NCBI GenBank assembly: GCA_033064195.1
Contig: JARBJD010000718.1
Location: forward strand, 1 to 20,898
Reading direction: 5' to 3'
DNA: 20,898 bases
Source: Blattamonas nauphoetae
Lineage: Eukaryota; Preaxostyla; Oxymonadida
In this document: piece after piece, positions 9,364 to 16,501 of the stretch
How positions within the stretch are numbered: the stretch's first letter is position 1
How the letters are laid out: every line of letters begins with the position of its first letter
Notes under the pieces: model-generated
What the model was told of the DNA's origin: nothing
The model's input: only the letters and a program-made list of their open reading frames with translations
The model's database searches: none
Translations under genes and position numbers: made by a program

Positions 9364-10175
9364 TTCGTACAAAATAAAAAAATTCAAAAAATAAAAAATC
9401 TCCTTTGTTTTTTCAAAAGTGAAAATACTCGATAACTACCGATCCGATTTCAATAATTCTTGCGGTAATCGAAAGAGCGTGTCGGATATGACCTTAGATG
9501 AGAGTTTGATCAAAATCTGAGAACATCGATTTTTCTTTATTTTTTCAAGTGCCCCAAATGCACCAAAAAATGATATATGGCAAAAATCAATATTGTTCAA
9601 AAAATTTTGTAAAATCGTTTTTATATCATGTTTGACATCCATTCTGTGAAATTTGAAGTTGATTTGACGAAAAATAAAAAAATATACATTTTGATTTTGA
9701 AGAGACCCGTAACTTTTTAAAAATCGTCATTAAAACCCCTCTCCACAGATATATTGCCAGGGTAAATCTTCGGAAAATTAGGGACGAGTAGTCGAGTGGT
9801 AAGTGCACGTACCACTAGGCTAGGAGTCCCAGGTTCGAACCCCGGAGGAAGCAATAATTTGTCCGACGTCGGAGTACCAAAAATGAGATAAATGTCAGAA
9901 ACAGGGATCGCAACCCTGGGCCTTGGGGACTTGCCAATACACCAGGCAAGAAAAAAACCTACCTCGCTTCCTCCGTCCCCAAGGTTTTGCACTTTTTTCT
10001 ATATGCAAAATTGAGTCCTCTATCGATTGCAAGTGGTTTCGAGTACCGATCTCTGCTCGTTGTCGAGATACGAGTGTTTTCTCAAAAGAGGTTCACTTTT
10101 TTTCGAACTTTTTTGAACGAAGAATGACTCAGATCTAGACGAATACTCAACCGATTGTCATCTGGTATCATTTGA
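9361..10175 (+). repeat. Middle inverted repeat, left arm
   Basis: This is the reverse complement of about 13200-13845. The core (about 9710-10109) is nearly identical between arms. The outer part (9361-9710) and innermost part (10110-10175) are diverged but still alignable through shared words such as GATCCGATTTCAA, TTGGATATGACCTT/TCGGATATGACCTT and GACGAATACT. The outer edge of each arm sits at a start codon of an outward-facing reading frame (9363 minus, 13843 plus). Confidence 0.8.
9781..9998 (+). ncRNA. Candidate structured RNA with tRNA-like promoter boxes, left copy
   Basis: This block is densely self-complementary. GGGAC (9781-9785) pairs with GTCCC (9826-9830). Inside, TAGTC pairs with GGCTA (one G-U) and AGTGGTA (9795-9801) with TACCACT (9810-9816) around an 8-nt loop. 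GGTTCGAACC (9832-9841) is self-complementary. CAGGG and CCCTG (9902-9918) form a hairpin. CCTTGGGGAC (9921-9930) pairs with GTCCCCAAGG (9975-9984), with CTTGCC/GGCAAG nested inside. GGAGGAAGC (9844-9852) could alternatively pair with GCTTCCTCC (9966-9974). TAGTCGAGTGG (9789) resembles a polymerase III A box and GGTTCGAACCC (9832) a B box, and T6 stands at 9993-9998. A true cloverleaf does not fold. Transcription is inference. It could instead be a DNA hairpin end. Confidence 0.4.
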
Positions 10176-10182
10176 TCGATGA

Positions 10183-10203
10183 GTCTCGCCAGAGGCTTCG
10201 AAC
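10183..10203 (+). repeat. Isolated copy of the hairpin-TTCGAAC motif
   Basis: GTCTC (10183-10187) and GAGGC (10192-10196) form a five-pair stem with one G-U around GCCA, followed directly by TTCGAAC. It matches the cluster at 13855-13962. Confidence 0.5.
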
Positions 10204-10327
10204 TCTTAATGAGAGTCACATCGTCCTCGAGATTTTAGTTTTTGTTTCAAGAGTTTTCTCATACAGGTTCCCAAGTAAGCGCCAAATTATCCATATTGAA
10301 AAATATCTTTTTTTGCTTTTGGCATTT

Positions 10328-10921
10328 TTATGACCTTTCATGGTACTTTTTCAAGTGAGGACGGTCTCCAAAATACAGCCAATTCTCCAAGCGAACGAAA
10401 TACTCATTCTTTGTTCGTAAATCACGATATTTGAATGGCTCGAGCACCTTTGTGTATGACCCAATGAGTTCACAATTCTCTTTTTTCAGTTCATTTTCAA
10501 CAAACGATTGTGTGTATCGTTTTCGTTTGTTCTGATGAGTTCTGAATCCTTTCATCCATTTTGATGGGATCACTATCCATTCAATCCAGTCATGTCGATA
10601 CGCTACTGGAGTACTTGAATGAGTGTATTCAGAAATGAGTTCACAATTCTCATTTTTCATTGATTCAATTAGCTTCTCTTTTGTACAACAATTTGTTGCT
10701 CGAAGATATCTCTGACGATTTGTATGTGGTCTAGATCCTTTGACAAAACGCGGTAAGTACACTCGATAAATCTCATCTGGTTTCTCTTCGAGATAATATT
10801 CGAAAGTGCTCGCCGTGAGATATGTTGTTCCTTGTCGATTGAGAGTTGGAGGTGATTTCATGATCAAGTTTTCTTTTTCCAAAATTTCCAGTAGTTGTGT
10901 TGGTGTCAATGCGCTACTCAT
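10328..10921 (-). CDS. Modular-repeat protein of unknown function (197 aa)
   Basis: I use the ATG at 10919-10921 (MSSALTPTQL), giving 197 residues. A longer frame from 11011 exists, but its first 30 residues are Phe-rich and look like translated upstream sequence. The AT-rich stretch ending in GTAT before this ATG matches that before other genes here. After an N-terminal helical segment there are about two and a half modules of some 57 residues. Each has a helix, then ENCELI.(E/S)YT, a beta segment with P..YR, and a W-x-x-G-x-R-x-H ending (module 2 about residues 79-136, module 3 about 137-193, a half module at 45-72). This layout is reminiscent of small DNA-binding repeats attached to homing endonucleases in large viruses, but no nuclease motif is present. 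A fragment of the same module lies at 13984-14092. The function is unknown. Confidence 0.55.
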   Translation of the reverse strand: MSSALTPTQLLEILEKENLIMKSPPTLNRQGTTYLTASTFEYYLEEKPDEIYRVYLPRFVKGSRPHTNRQRYLRATNCCTKEKLIESMKNENCELISEYTHSSTPVAYRHDWIEWIVIPSKWMKGFRTHQNKRKRYTQSFVENELKKENCELIGSYTKVLEPFKYRDLRTKNEYFVRLENWLYFGDRPHLKKYHERS

Positions 10922-11199
10922 TTTATACAAATTAAAAAATTGAATAAAAAAAGAAATCGACGTTGTTTTCTGAAAGTACTCAAAACTTGTTTCAAAAAAG
11001 ACACTTTTCAAGAGGTCCGTTTTTCGCCTTTATTTTTGAATTTACGGCCAAATATTGACTACTCTGAGATGTCAATATTTCAGTAGTAAGTGAGATGGAA
11101 ATTAGAATGAGTCATATTAAAAAAATCAATTGGCTTTGAGATTCAAATTGATTTCTCGTTCCAATTCTCCTAGGAGTATCACCTATGCCAGTTTGGTTC

Positions 11200-11756
11200 C
11201 CATTTCGTCTATATCACTACTCAGCCTGTGCCAGTTCGGCGGAAGGATACTGAGACACGAGAGCTTGGAGCATCACGATTTGGTCGTGATGATCCATGAC
11301 TTTGTAAGCTCTAGCCAATTCCAAAAGCAAAGTCAATTCTCTCTCTTTCAGATGAACAGAGAATCATCAAATATAACGGACCCTTTTCTCTCCACAAAAA
11401 TATGTTCTTGACATGTGTCCCCCATTCACTTTTTGTTAGAATGTGGACGACAATATTTTGATATTCATCACCAGGTTTGTTCCGTGCTATTTTTTTGATG
11501 TCATTTGCTAAAGAATTTCGTTGTGAATTCGTTTAAGAGGCAAATTCAGAGGGCATCCTGATCGACACTTTGAAAAATGAAATGGCACATCATGCAAAAC
11601 CTCCCATATCGGCATGATATAGTATCGATTTAGCGTATTTGAAGTTGTTAATAGTCTTGACTGTCTCGCAATCTCATCGTGTGTCCGTCCTTTCTCTTTT
11701 AGCTTTGACCGTCCCGCATGTTTCAGTGTATATCGTCCATATTTGTCTGTATCCAC
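11200..11756 (-). pseudogene. Decayed coding remnant of unknown origin
   Basis: The minus strand shows protein-like sequence in several pieces. The most intact is 11508-11756 (82 codons; basic, with KEKGRTHDEIARQSR). Other pieces include the segments KIARNKPGDEYQ and ELARAYKVMDHHDQIVMLQA further along the strand. These read like a soluble, helical protein. I do not recognise the family, and I cannot say whether it was a host gene or part of the virus-like material. It is broken in several places. It lies head to tail with, and upstream of, the modular-repeat gene on the same strand. The plus-strand frame at 11130-11411 is its antisense shadow. Confidence 0.35.
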
Positions 11757-11822
11757 TCAAGCTCTGAATATCAGCTGAGTTGTATGTTTTGCATTCTCTC
11801 ACTTATCCAGTCCTTCGCTCTC

Positions 11823-12400
11823 ATAGTGGAGTCACCAATCGGTGCTTTTCTCTTGAAAAATCACTATTGGTCAGACTAAGAAAAAAATAAAATTTTAGAA
11901 TTATAGTTGTGTCACCAATATGTCCCATGTCACCAATCCGGCCTTTTTCTGGAAAAATCAATATCGGTCAAACTACGAAAAATCTGAAATTTAAGAATTA
12001 AGCTCCCACGCGATCCCGAGAAAACCTCAAAATACCCCCTTTTACCCGATGAAAAAAATCGTTTTGGCAATATCTCGACAACCAGTGAATCGATTTCGAT
12101 GAAATTTTTCAGAGCAACGTTTTTTTGGTGAAACGAACATTTTACCAAAAATTTGGAGTAAAAATTCTGGGTATTTGGAAAGATCGGAAAAAACCCATAT
12201 TTTTCTCGACAAAATATTCTTAGGAAAAAAATCCTTTTATTTTTTGTTCATCTTTTGTCGAGATCTATCCGACTATAATGCCTTTTCTTTGATTCAAAAC
12301 GGATAGCTAGTTCTGGAGAAATGAGGGCAAAAAGTTGAAAAAAATGTGTGCATTCGTAACGTTCAAGGTATTTTGAGGTTTTCTCGAGATCGGGTGGGAG
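11823..12400 (+). repeat. Inner palindrome, left arm
   Basis: Positions 12056-12400 are an almost exact reverse complement of 12502-12850. An outer part, 11823-11901, continues the match with 12850-12935, and the left arm carries about 150 extra bp between them. That extra segment (11925-12045) is itself a direct repeat of 12425-12543 (GTGTCACCAATCCGGCC onward). No gene is supported. Confidence 0.85.
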
Positions 12401-12501
12401 TATAATAGTGGTGTCACCAAACCGTCCGGTGTCACCAATCCGGCCTTTTTTCTGTGAAGGACTATTTTGGTCAAACTCAGACAAAAAATTGTAGAAATAT
12501 C

Positions 12502-12935
12502 CTCCCACCCGATCCCGAGAAAACCTCAAAATACCTTTAACGATACGAATGCACACATTTTTTTCAACTTTTTGCCCTCATTTCTCCAGAACTAGCTATC
12601 CGTTTTGAATCAAAGAAAAGGCATTATAGTCGGATAGATCTCGACAAAAGATGAACAAAAAATAAAAGGATTTTTTTCCTAAGAATATTTTGTCGAGAAA
12701 AATATGGGTTTTTTCCGATCTTTCCAAATACCCAGAATTTTTACTCCAAATTTTTGGTAAAATGTTCGTTTCACCAAAAAAACGTTGCTATGAAAAATGT
12801 CATCGAAATCGATTCACTGGTTGTCGAGATATTGCCAAAACGATTTTATTTTTTTCTTAGTTTGACCAATTGTGATTTTTCAAGAAAAAAGCACTGATTG
12901 GTGACAGGACACCGATTGGTTACTCCACTATCTGT
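12502..12935 (-). repeat. Inner palindrome, right arm
   Basis: This is the reverse complement of the left arm, separated from it by about 100 bp (12401-12501). The arms begin with CTCCCACCCGATC. The sequence GTCACCAAT occurs in pairs 17-18 bp apart at the loop and at both outer ends (around 11830, 11912, 12412 and, inverted, 12897-12925). Such an arrangement can extrude as a cruciform or behave as a foldback element. Confidence 0.85.
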
Positions 12936-13199
12936 CCAACACCAATTTTTGACTCATCAAGAGGAGTATAGAAGGCGAATAGAGAACCACATTGAAAAAG
13001 TGGTCGAAAGCACTCTCATTTGTGATTTATTTCACAGTGACTTCATCAAAAACAATGATTTTCTTCATCAATTTAACGAAAAATATTGGAGCAAATAGTT
13101 GCACTTTTTCGAAAAATTTGATCACTTTTGACTCTTCTTTGGGAACCCGGTTGAAGAAAATTTTGAAACTCATTCTAAAATCTCAATGACGATGTCGGT
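12936..13199. other. Spacer without recognised features
   Basis: AT-rich sequence between the inner palindrome and the right middle arm. The short plus-strand open frames here are Phe/Lys/Ile-rich and give no protein-like pattern. Confidence 0.4.
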
Positions 13200-13845
13200 C
13201 ATCGATCAAAATAAACCCGATCAAAATCGGTAAAGTATTCGTCGAGATCTGTGTCAAACATTGGTAAAAATTTTCGAAAAATAGAGTGAACCTCTTTTGA
13301 GAAAACGCTCGTATCTCGACAACGAGCAGAGATCGGTACTCGAAACCACTTGCAATCGATAGAGGACTCAATTTTGCATATAGAAAAAAGTGCAAAACCT
13401 TGGGGACGGAGGAAGCGAGGTAGGTTTTTCTTGCCTGGTGTATTGGCAAGTCCCCAAGGCCCAGGGTTGCGATCCCTGTTTCTGACATTTATCTCATTTT
13501 TGGTACTCCGACGTCGGACAAATTATTGCTTCCTCCGGGGTTCGAACCTGGGACTCCTAGCCTAGTGGTACGTGCACTTACCACTCGACTACTCGTCCCT
13601 AATTTTCCGAGGATTTTCCTCTGCTATATATCTGTGTAGAGGGGTTTTAAGGACGATTTTTAAAAATTACGGATTCACTGAAAATTCACTTTTTCAAAAA
13701 ATTTTTAGATCTTGAAAATATTTTCATACAAGGTCATATCCAACACGGCGAATTCATTGGTGCAAGAATTTTTGAAATCGGATCGGTGGTTAAAAAGTTA
13801 TGGGCATTTTAATTTGAACAACATTTTTTTATTTTGTACTAAATG
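13200..13845 (-). repeat. Middle inverted repeat, right arm
   Basis: This is the partner of 9361-10175. The core 13280-13672 is nearly identical to the left core. The outer end (13735-13845) is diverged but keeps the order of shared words, ending with the complement of CATTTAGTACAAAATAAAA, which corresponds to CATTTCGTACAAAATAAAA at 9361. Confidence 0.8.
13384..13599 (-). ncRNA. Candidate structured RNA with tRNA-like promoter boxes, right copy
   Basis: This is the inverted copy of 9781-9998. All stems are present unchanged: GGGAC/GTCCC at 13550-13554 and 13595-13599, the two 10-nt strands at 13398-13407 and 13450-13459, the 13462-13478 hairpin, and the 9-nt pair at 13408-13416 and 13528-13536. 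The six-base A run at 13384-13389 reads as T6 on the minus strand. Both copies would be transcribed towards the interior of the inverted pair. Confidence 0.4.
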
Positions 13846-13854
13846 AATGCAACA

Positions 13855-13962
13855 GTCTTGCCTTGGCAAGGCTTCGAACCCTCGGTGAGAGTCTCGCCTC
13901 AGCGAGGCTTCGAACCCGACAGGGGTCGAGAAATCTATAACGTCTCGTCAGAGACTTCGAAC
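13855..13962 (+). repeat. Cluster of three hairpin-TTCGAAC motifs
   Basis: Three short stems are each followed at once by TTCGAAC. Unit 1 (13855-13879) has GTCTTGC/GCAAGGC around CTTG. Unit 2 (13891-13915) has GTCTCGC/GCGAGGC around CTCA. Unit 3 (13942-13962) has GTCTC/GAGAC around GTCA. Units 1 and 2 start 36 bp apart. The fifth pair is T-A in unit 1 and C-G in unit 2, so pairing is kept although the bases differ. Confidence 0.6.
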
Positions 13963-13983
13963 ACTTCCAAGTGGAGCCAAAGA

Positions 13984-14092
13984 CGTCGAACGAATGCAAA
14001 GCAAGCGTTGATCGAGTCGATGAAAAAGGAGAATTGTGAACTCGTTTCTGATTACATTCACGGGTCAACACCGGTGACGTATGTTCATGATA
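13984..14092 (+). pseudogene. Fragment of a modular-repeat protein gene
   Basis: In the frame that begins at the ATG at 13843, residues from RRTNAKQALIESMKKENCEL to TPVTYVHD match module 2 of the gene at 10328-10921 (TKEKLIESMKNENCELISEY and onwards) over about 35 residues. The match ends abruptly before the conserved W-x-x-G-R part, about 40 bp upstream of the right S74 gene. The preceding part of the frame codes through the hairpin cluster and gives a GFEP repeat that looks non-native. An AT-rich stretch ending in GTAC (13823-13839) precedes the ATG as in other genes here. This is a truncated paralogue, not a working gene. Confidence 0.5.
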
Positions 14093-14132
14093 GCGTGTCA
14101 TTTTTTAATTTCAATTAAAGAAAAAATAAAAA

Positions 14133-15062
14133 ATGAGTCGACAAAAATACAATTCTCAAGTGATTGAGAAAATGATTGATCACACACTGTCGACAGCCAA
14201 TGGGAATTCGTCAGTGATTGACTCACTACAGACAGAAGTAGAAACGAATCAGAAAGAGGTTGACACACTTAAGAAAACAACCGAAGCACATAAGACCGCA
14301 ATATCGTCTATTCAGAAAGTAGTGAACACAAATGGATCGATCAGTTGTTCAGCCGGTCTTACAACACCAACAATTGGAGGATTGATCAATGTGAATGGAG
14401 CGAAGTGGAACATATCAGAGGGATCACTTCCGAAGTATCCTGGAACATATCCGGCATCGACCTTTTCTTCTGGAATTTCAATATCACAATCACTTGCAGA
14501 AACTTCAGGAATTCAGTTCAATGGTGATGGAATAATTATGTGGTCACCCTGTGACAAACCAGCTTTGTATTACTACGATGAGGACACAGGTTCAGGAGTG
14601 TTTTCAATATCCACAACGGGAAGTTTTTCTCAACTGTCAGACAGAAGAGTGAAAAGGAATATTGAGCCGTACCCAGATGTTCTTGAGCAACTGAATAAAG
14701 TGGAAATTGTGCAGTATCGGTTCAATACATACGACTCGAAGATCAACAAAGTGACGAGACAAATAGAGAGCGAAACTGATGAAGAACTCTTGAAGAACTG
14801 CAAAGAGAAATGTGAATGCTTGAAGAAGGAAAGTGAGAAGAAACACATTGGTGTGATTGCACAACAGATCCAAGAAATATTCCCAGAAGTCGTGAATGAT
14901 TCCAATCCAGACTGCCTTCAAGTAGATTATGCAGAACTCTCTTGCTTCTGTATTAAAGCCATTCAGGAATTGTGCTCTATTGTCGGACAACAACAGACAC
15001 TCATAAATGAACTGATACAAAAATACAACACACTGACTAGTAAAATGACTCCGTCATCATAG
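14133..15062 (+). CDS. Fibre-like protein with C-terminal S74 intramolecular chaperone domain, right copy
   Basis: This codes for 309 residues, looks whole, and has the same architecture as 2018-2947: coiled coil at 20-65, Gly/Ser/Thr-rich beta region, S74 domain with SDRRVKRNI (Ser169, Lys174), the IGVIAQQ segment and LQVDYAEL. By my count 17 residues differ from the left copy, 15 of them in the first 77 residues. The upstream sequence (A-rich, AAAGAAAAAATAAAAA directly before the ATG) is unrelated to that of the left copy. It converges on the right copy of the small gene. In known families the domain trimerises a fibre and then self-cleaves; the virion role here is inference. Confidence 0.85.
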   Translation: MSRQKYNSQVIEKMIDHTLSTANGNSSVIDSLQTEVETNQKEVDTLKKTTEAHKTAISSIQKVVNTNGSISCSAGLTTPTIGGLINVNGAKWNISEGSLPKYPGTYPASTFSSGISISQSLAETSGIQFNGDGIIMWSPCDKPALYYYDEDTGSGVFSISTTGSFSQLSDRRVKRNIEPYPDVLEQLNKVEIVQYRFNTYDSKINKVTRQIESETDEELLKNCKEKCECLKKESEKKHIGVIAQQIQEIFPEVVNDSNPDCLQVDYAELSCFCIKAIQELCSIVGQQQTLINELIQKYNTLTSKMTPSS

Positions 15063-15074
15063 AAATGCGAAGCA

Positions 15075-15485
15075 TTAATACTCCAGCATGAGATCAACCA
15101 GAAATTCATAGTACTCTCTGATTATTTTTCCATTGATTGTCTCTGATGTTTCCATCTCAATTGATTCACCAGAACTGTCTTTGAACCAGATCTTCACTAT
15201 TGATTGTCGAGTGCTTAGTTCACACTTCTTTCGCTTCGCAATCTGTTCGTTGCAGAAAGCAACATATGAATCATTGTGTGCATCTGTCTGGATCCAATCA
15301 CCATGGATTGTTATGTGCTGTGGAATGTCTTGAGAAATCACTATTGTTGAACCATTTATTTCTTCTCTCACATGGATAAGTTTGCAGTCAAGAAAGTGAA
15401 CATATTTTTGATTTCGCGAATTGGTAAAATCAGGAGGTAATTGAGCAGTGTGATGATTTTGAATTGAGAAGTATCGTTTGACCGT
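15075..15485 (-). pseudogene. Small virus-like gene of unknown role, right copy
   Basis: Inverted copy of 1595-2005. The clearly conserved part is 15075-15371 (98 codons, opening REEINGSTIV). It converges on the S74 gene with a 12-bp gap, as in the left cluster. An AT-rich stretch ending in GTAG on the minus strand (15493-15512) lies upstream, matching the left copy. The beginning of the frame differs between copies, so damage in one or both is likely. The function is unknown. Confidence 0.4.
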
Positions 15486-15516
15486 CTTGGTTTTCTACAA
15501 AAATAAAATCCACAAT

Positions 15517-16054
15517 TTAATAACCTCTCTTCACTTCTTCATACGCTTCTTGGAGTCGACGATCAATGACATATCGCACTCGTGGTTGTCCATTTTCAAT
15601 CCAGAACAACCAGTATGTAGCTTGATGTAGTGCCAATATCGGTGGAGGAGGTCCTTCCGGAGTTGATGTGAAATATGGATCGAGTTCACCTTGATTGATT
15701 GGTGTTCCTCTGTAGACAATGTTGACTGATTCTGCTGTCGAGATTCCTTCTTCACCACCTGCAATTTCACTTCGATCTGTGGGAACCATAAACGTGAATG
15801 AAGGTGCATCTGTTGCCGCTCTTCTTCTCAAGCCTACTCTGTCAACTTCTTGGTACATGTATTTAATAGTGCGAGGTTCACAAATGGAATTTTCAAACTC
15901 TTGTGTTGCCGAACAACCAATGAAATCACCGTTCACCATCATCATTTGATAGAACTCTGGTGATATGGTTGACATTGGGAAATTGGGAAAGTTGGTTCCA
16001 AGCATTTCGAATTGCCCAATGTAGTGAGGATTTCTGAAGACTGTACATTCATTG
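15517..16054 (-). pseudogene. Fossil capsid-candidate gene, right copy, 3' part only
   Basis: This matches the last third of the left capsid candidate from PNECTVFRNP to the shared C-terminus EEVKRGY. Most of it is nearly identical at the protein level, except a patch around 15803-15882 where the two copies differ almost completely. The 5' two-thirds of the gene are missing; the minisatellite stands in their place. It is therefore an incomplete fossil copy. Confidence 0.5.
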
Positions 16055-16068
16055 GGTGACTCAATTTT

Positions 16069-16259
16069 CAGGGGAGAATCTCGGTCACAGGGGAGAATCT
16101 CGGTCACAGGGGAGAATCTCGGTCACAGGGGAGAATCTCGGTCACAGGGGAGAATCTCGGTCACAGGGGAGAATCTCAGTTATAGGGGAGAATCTCAGTT
16201 ATAGGGGAAAATCTCAATCACAGGGGAAAATCTCGGACCACAGGGGAAGAATGTCAATG
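16069..16259 (+). repeat. 19-bp minisatellite, about 10 copies
   Basis: The unit CAGGGGAGAATCTCGGTCA is repeated exactly five times from 16069. About five progressively diverged copies follow, including TAGGGGAGAATCTCAGTTA and CAGGGGAAAATCTCGG forms. Homogeneity falls from left to right. It sits directly at the broken edge of the right virus-like arm. Confidence 0.95.
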
Positions 16260-16290
16260 TCATTGGGGATGAAGAAAATTGTAGTTTTGA

Positions 16291-16370
16291 TCATGAGTAG
16301 TTCAGTGGTTAGAGTGGAAGACTGCTACTGTCCCAACCTGGGTTCGATTCTCTTTATCGACTTTTTTTTT
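16291..16370 (+). other. Degenerate tRNA-like sequence followed by a T9 run
   Basis: TAGTTCAGTGG (16298-16308) fits a tRNA D-arm / A box and GGTTCGATTC (16341-16350) a T-loop / B box at tRNA-like spacing. A run of nine T (16362-16370) stands where a tRNA terminator would be. The D stem pairs with two G-U pairs and a CTGCTAC anticodon loop can be drawn (anticodon GCU). However, the anticodon and T stems have mismatches and I find no acceptor stem. It is most likely a tRNA pseudogene or the head of a tRNA-derived short element. Confidence 0.4.
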
Positions 16371-16501
16371 GACTTCGATGTCGCAACTGTTTTTTTAATA
16401 TATGCCATTTTCCCTATATTACAGATCATTCTCTTTCTATTTTGAAGTAGAATCTGACATTTGTCGAGATCTGCCCACAATTCGTCTCTCGTCCGTTTCA
16501 C

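Larger units (their letters stand above)
1..16054. mobile_element. Fossil virus-like element territory (Polinton-like / virophage-like), rearranged
   Basis: This span holds a capsid-candidate gene, a fibre-like S74 chaperone gene and a primase/SF3 helicase gene, a set known from Polinton-like viruses and virophages. The structural cluster is present twice as inverted arms around the helicase segment, so this is either two related elements head to head or one element that rearranged. Some genes are open along their whole length (both S74 copies) and others are broken, with a handful of breaks overall. The close match of the two arms suggests a fairly young duplication, but I cannot date it. 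No polymerase B, integrase, packaging ATPase or protease was seen. The outer limits are uncertain because the left side runs off the window. Family placement is inference from gene content. Confidence 0.5.
14133..16054 (-). repeat. Outer inverted repeat, right arm
   Basis: Reverse-complement copy of 1029-2947. It holds the S74 gene, the small gene and the last third of the capsid candidate. It ends at 16054, where the 19-bp minisatellite begins some 14 bp further on. Confidence 0.85.

Noticed and set aside
9781-9853. A true tRNA gene
   Set aside because: A-box-like and B-box-like words are present, but no acceptor, D or anticodon stem forms. The A-box region is instead paired inside a long hairpin.
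9717-9992. Minus-strand 91-codon frame
   Set aside because: Lies across the structured repeat core. Its apparent similarity to generic GFEPGT-type database proteins comes from the TTCGAACCC sequence and not from a gene.
11930-12148. 72-codon minus-strand frame containing NFIEIDSLVVEIL
   Set aside because: This is the translation of the dispersed 40-nt phrase; no gene context.
12248-12556. 102-codon minus-strand frame across the inner palindrome
   Set aside because: Falls in inverted-repeat sequence, with no protein-like pattern shared with anything else.
1-16054. Classical Polinton/Maverick with polymerase B and integrase
   Set aside because: Neither gene nor any recognisable piece of them is visible; only a primase-helicase type replication gene is seen.
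16056-16445. 129-codon frame of GRISVTGENLGHRGES repeats
   Set aside because: Translation of the 19-bp minisatellite.
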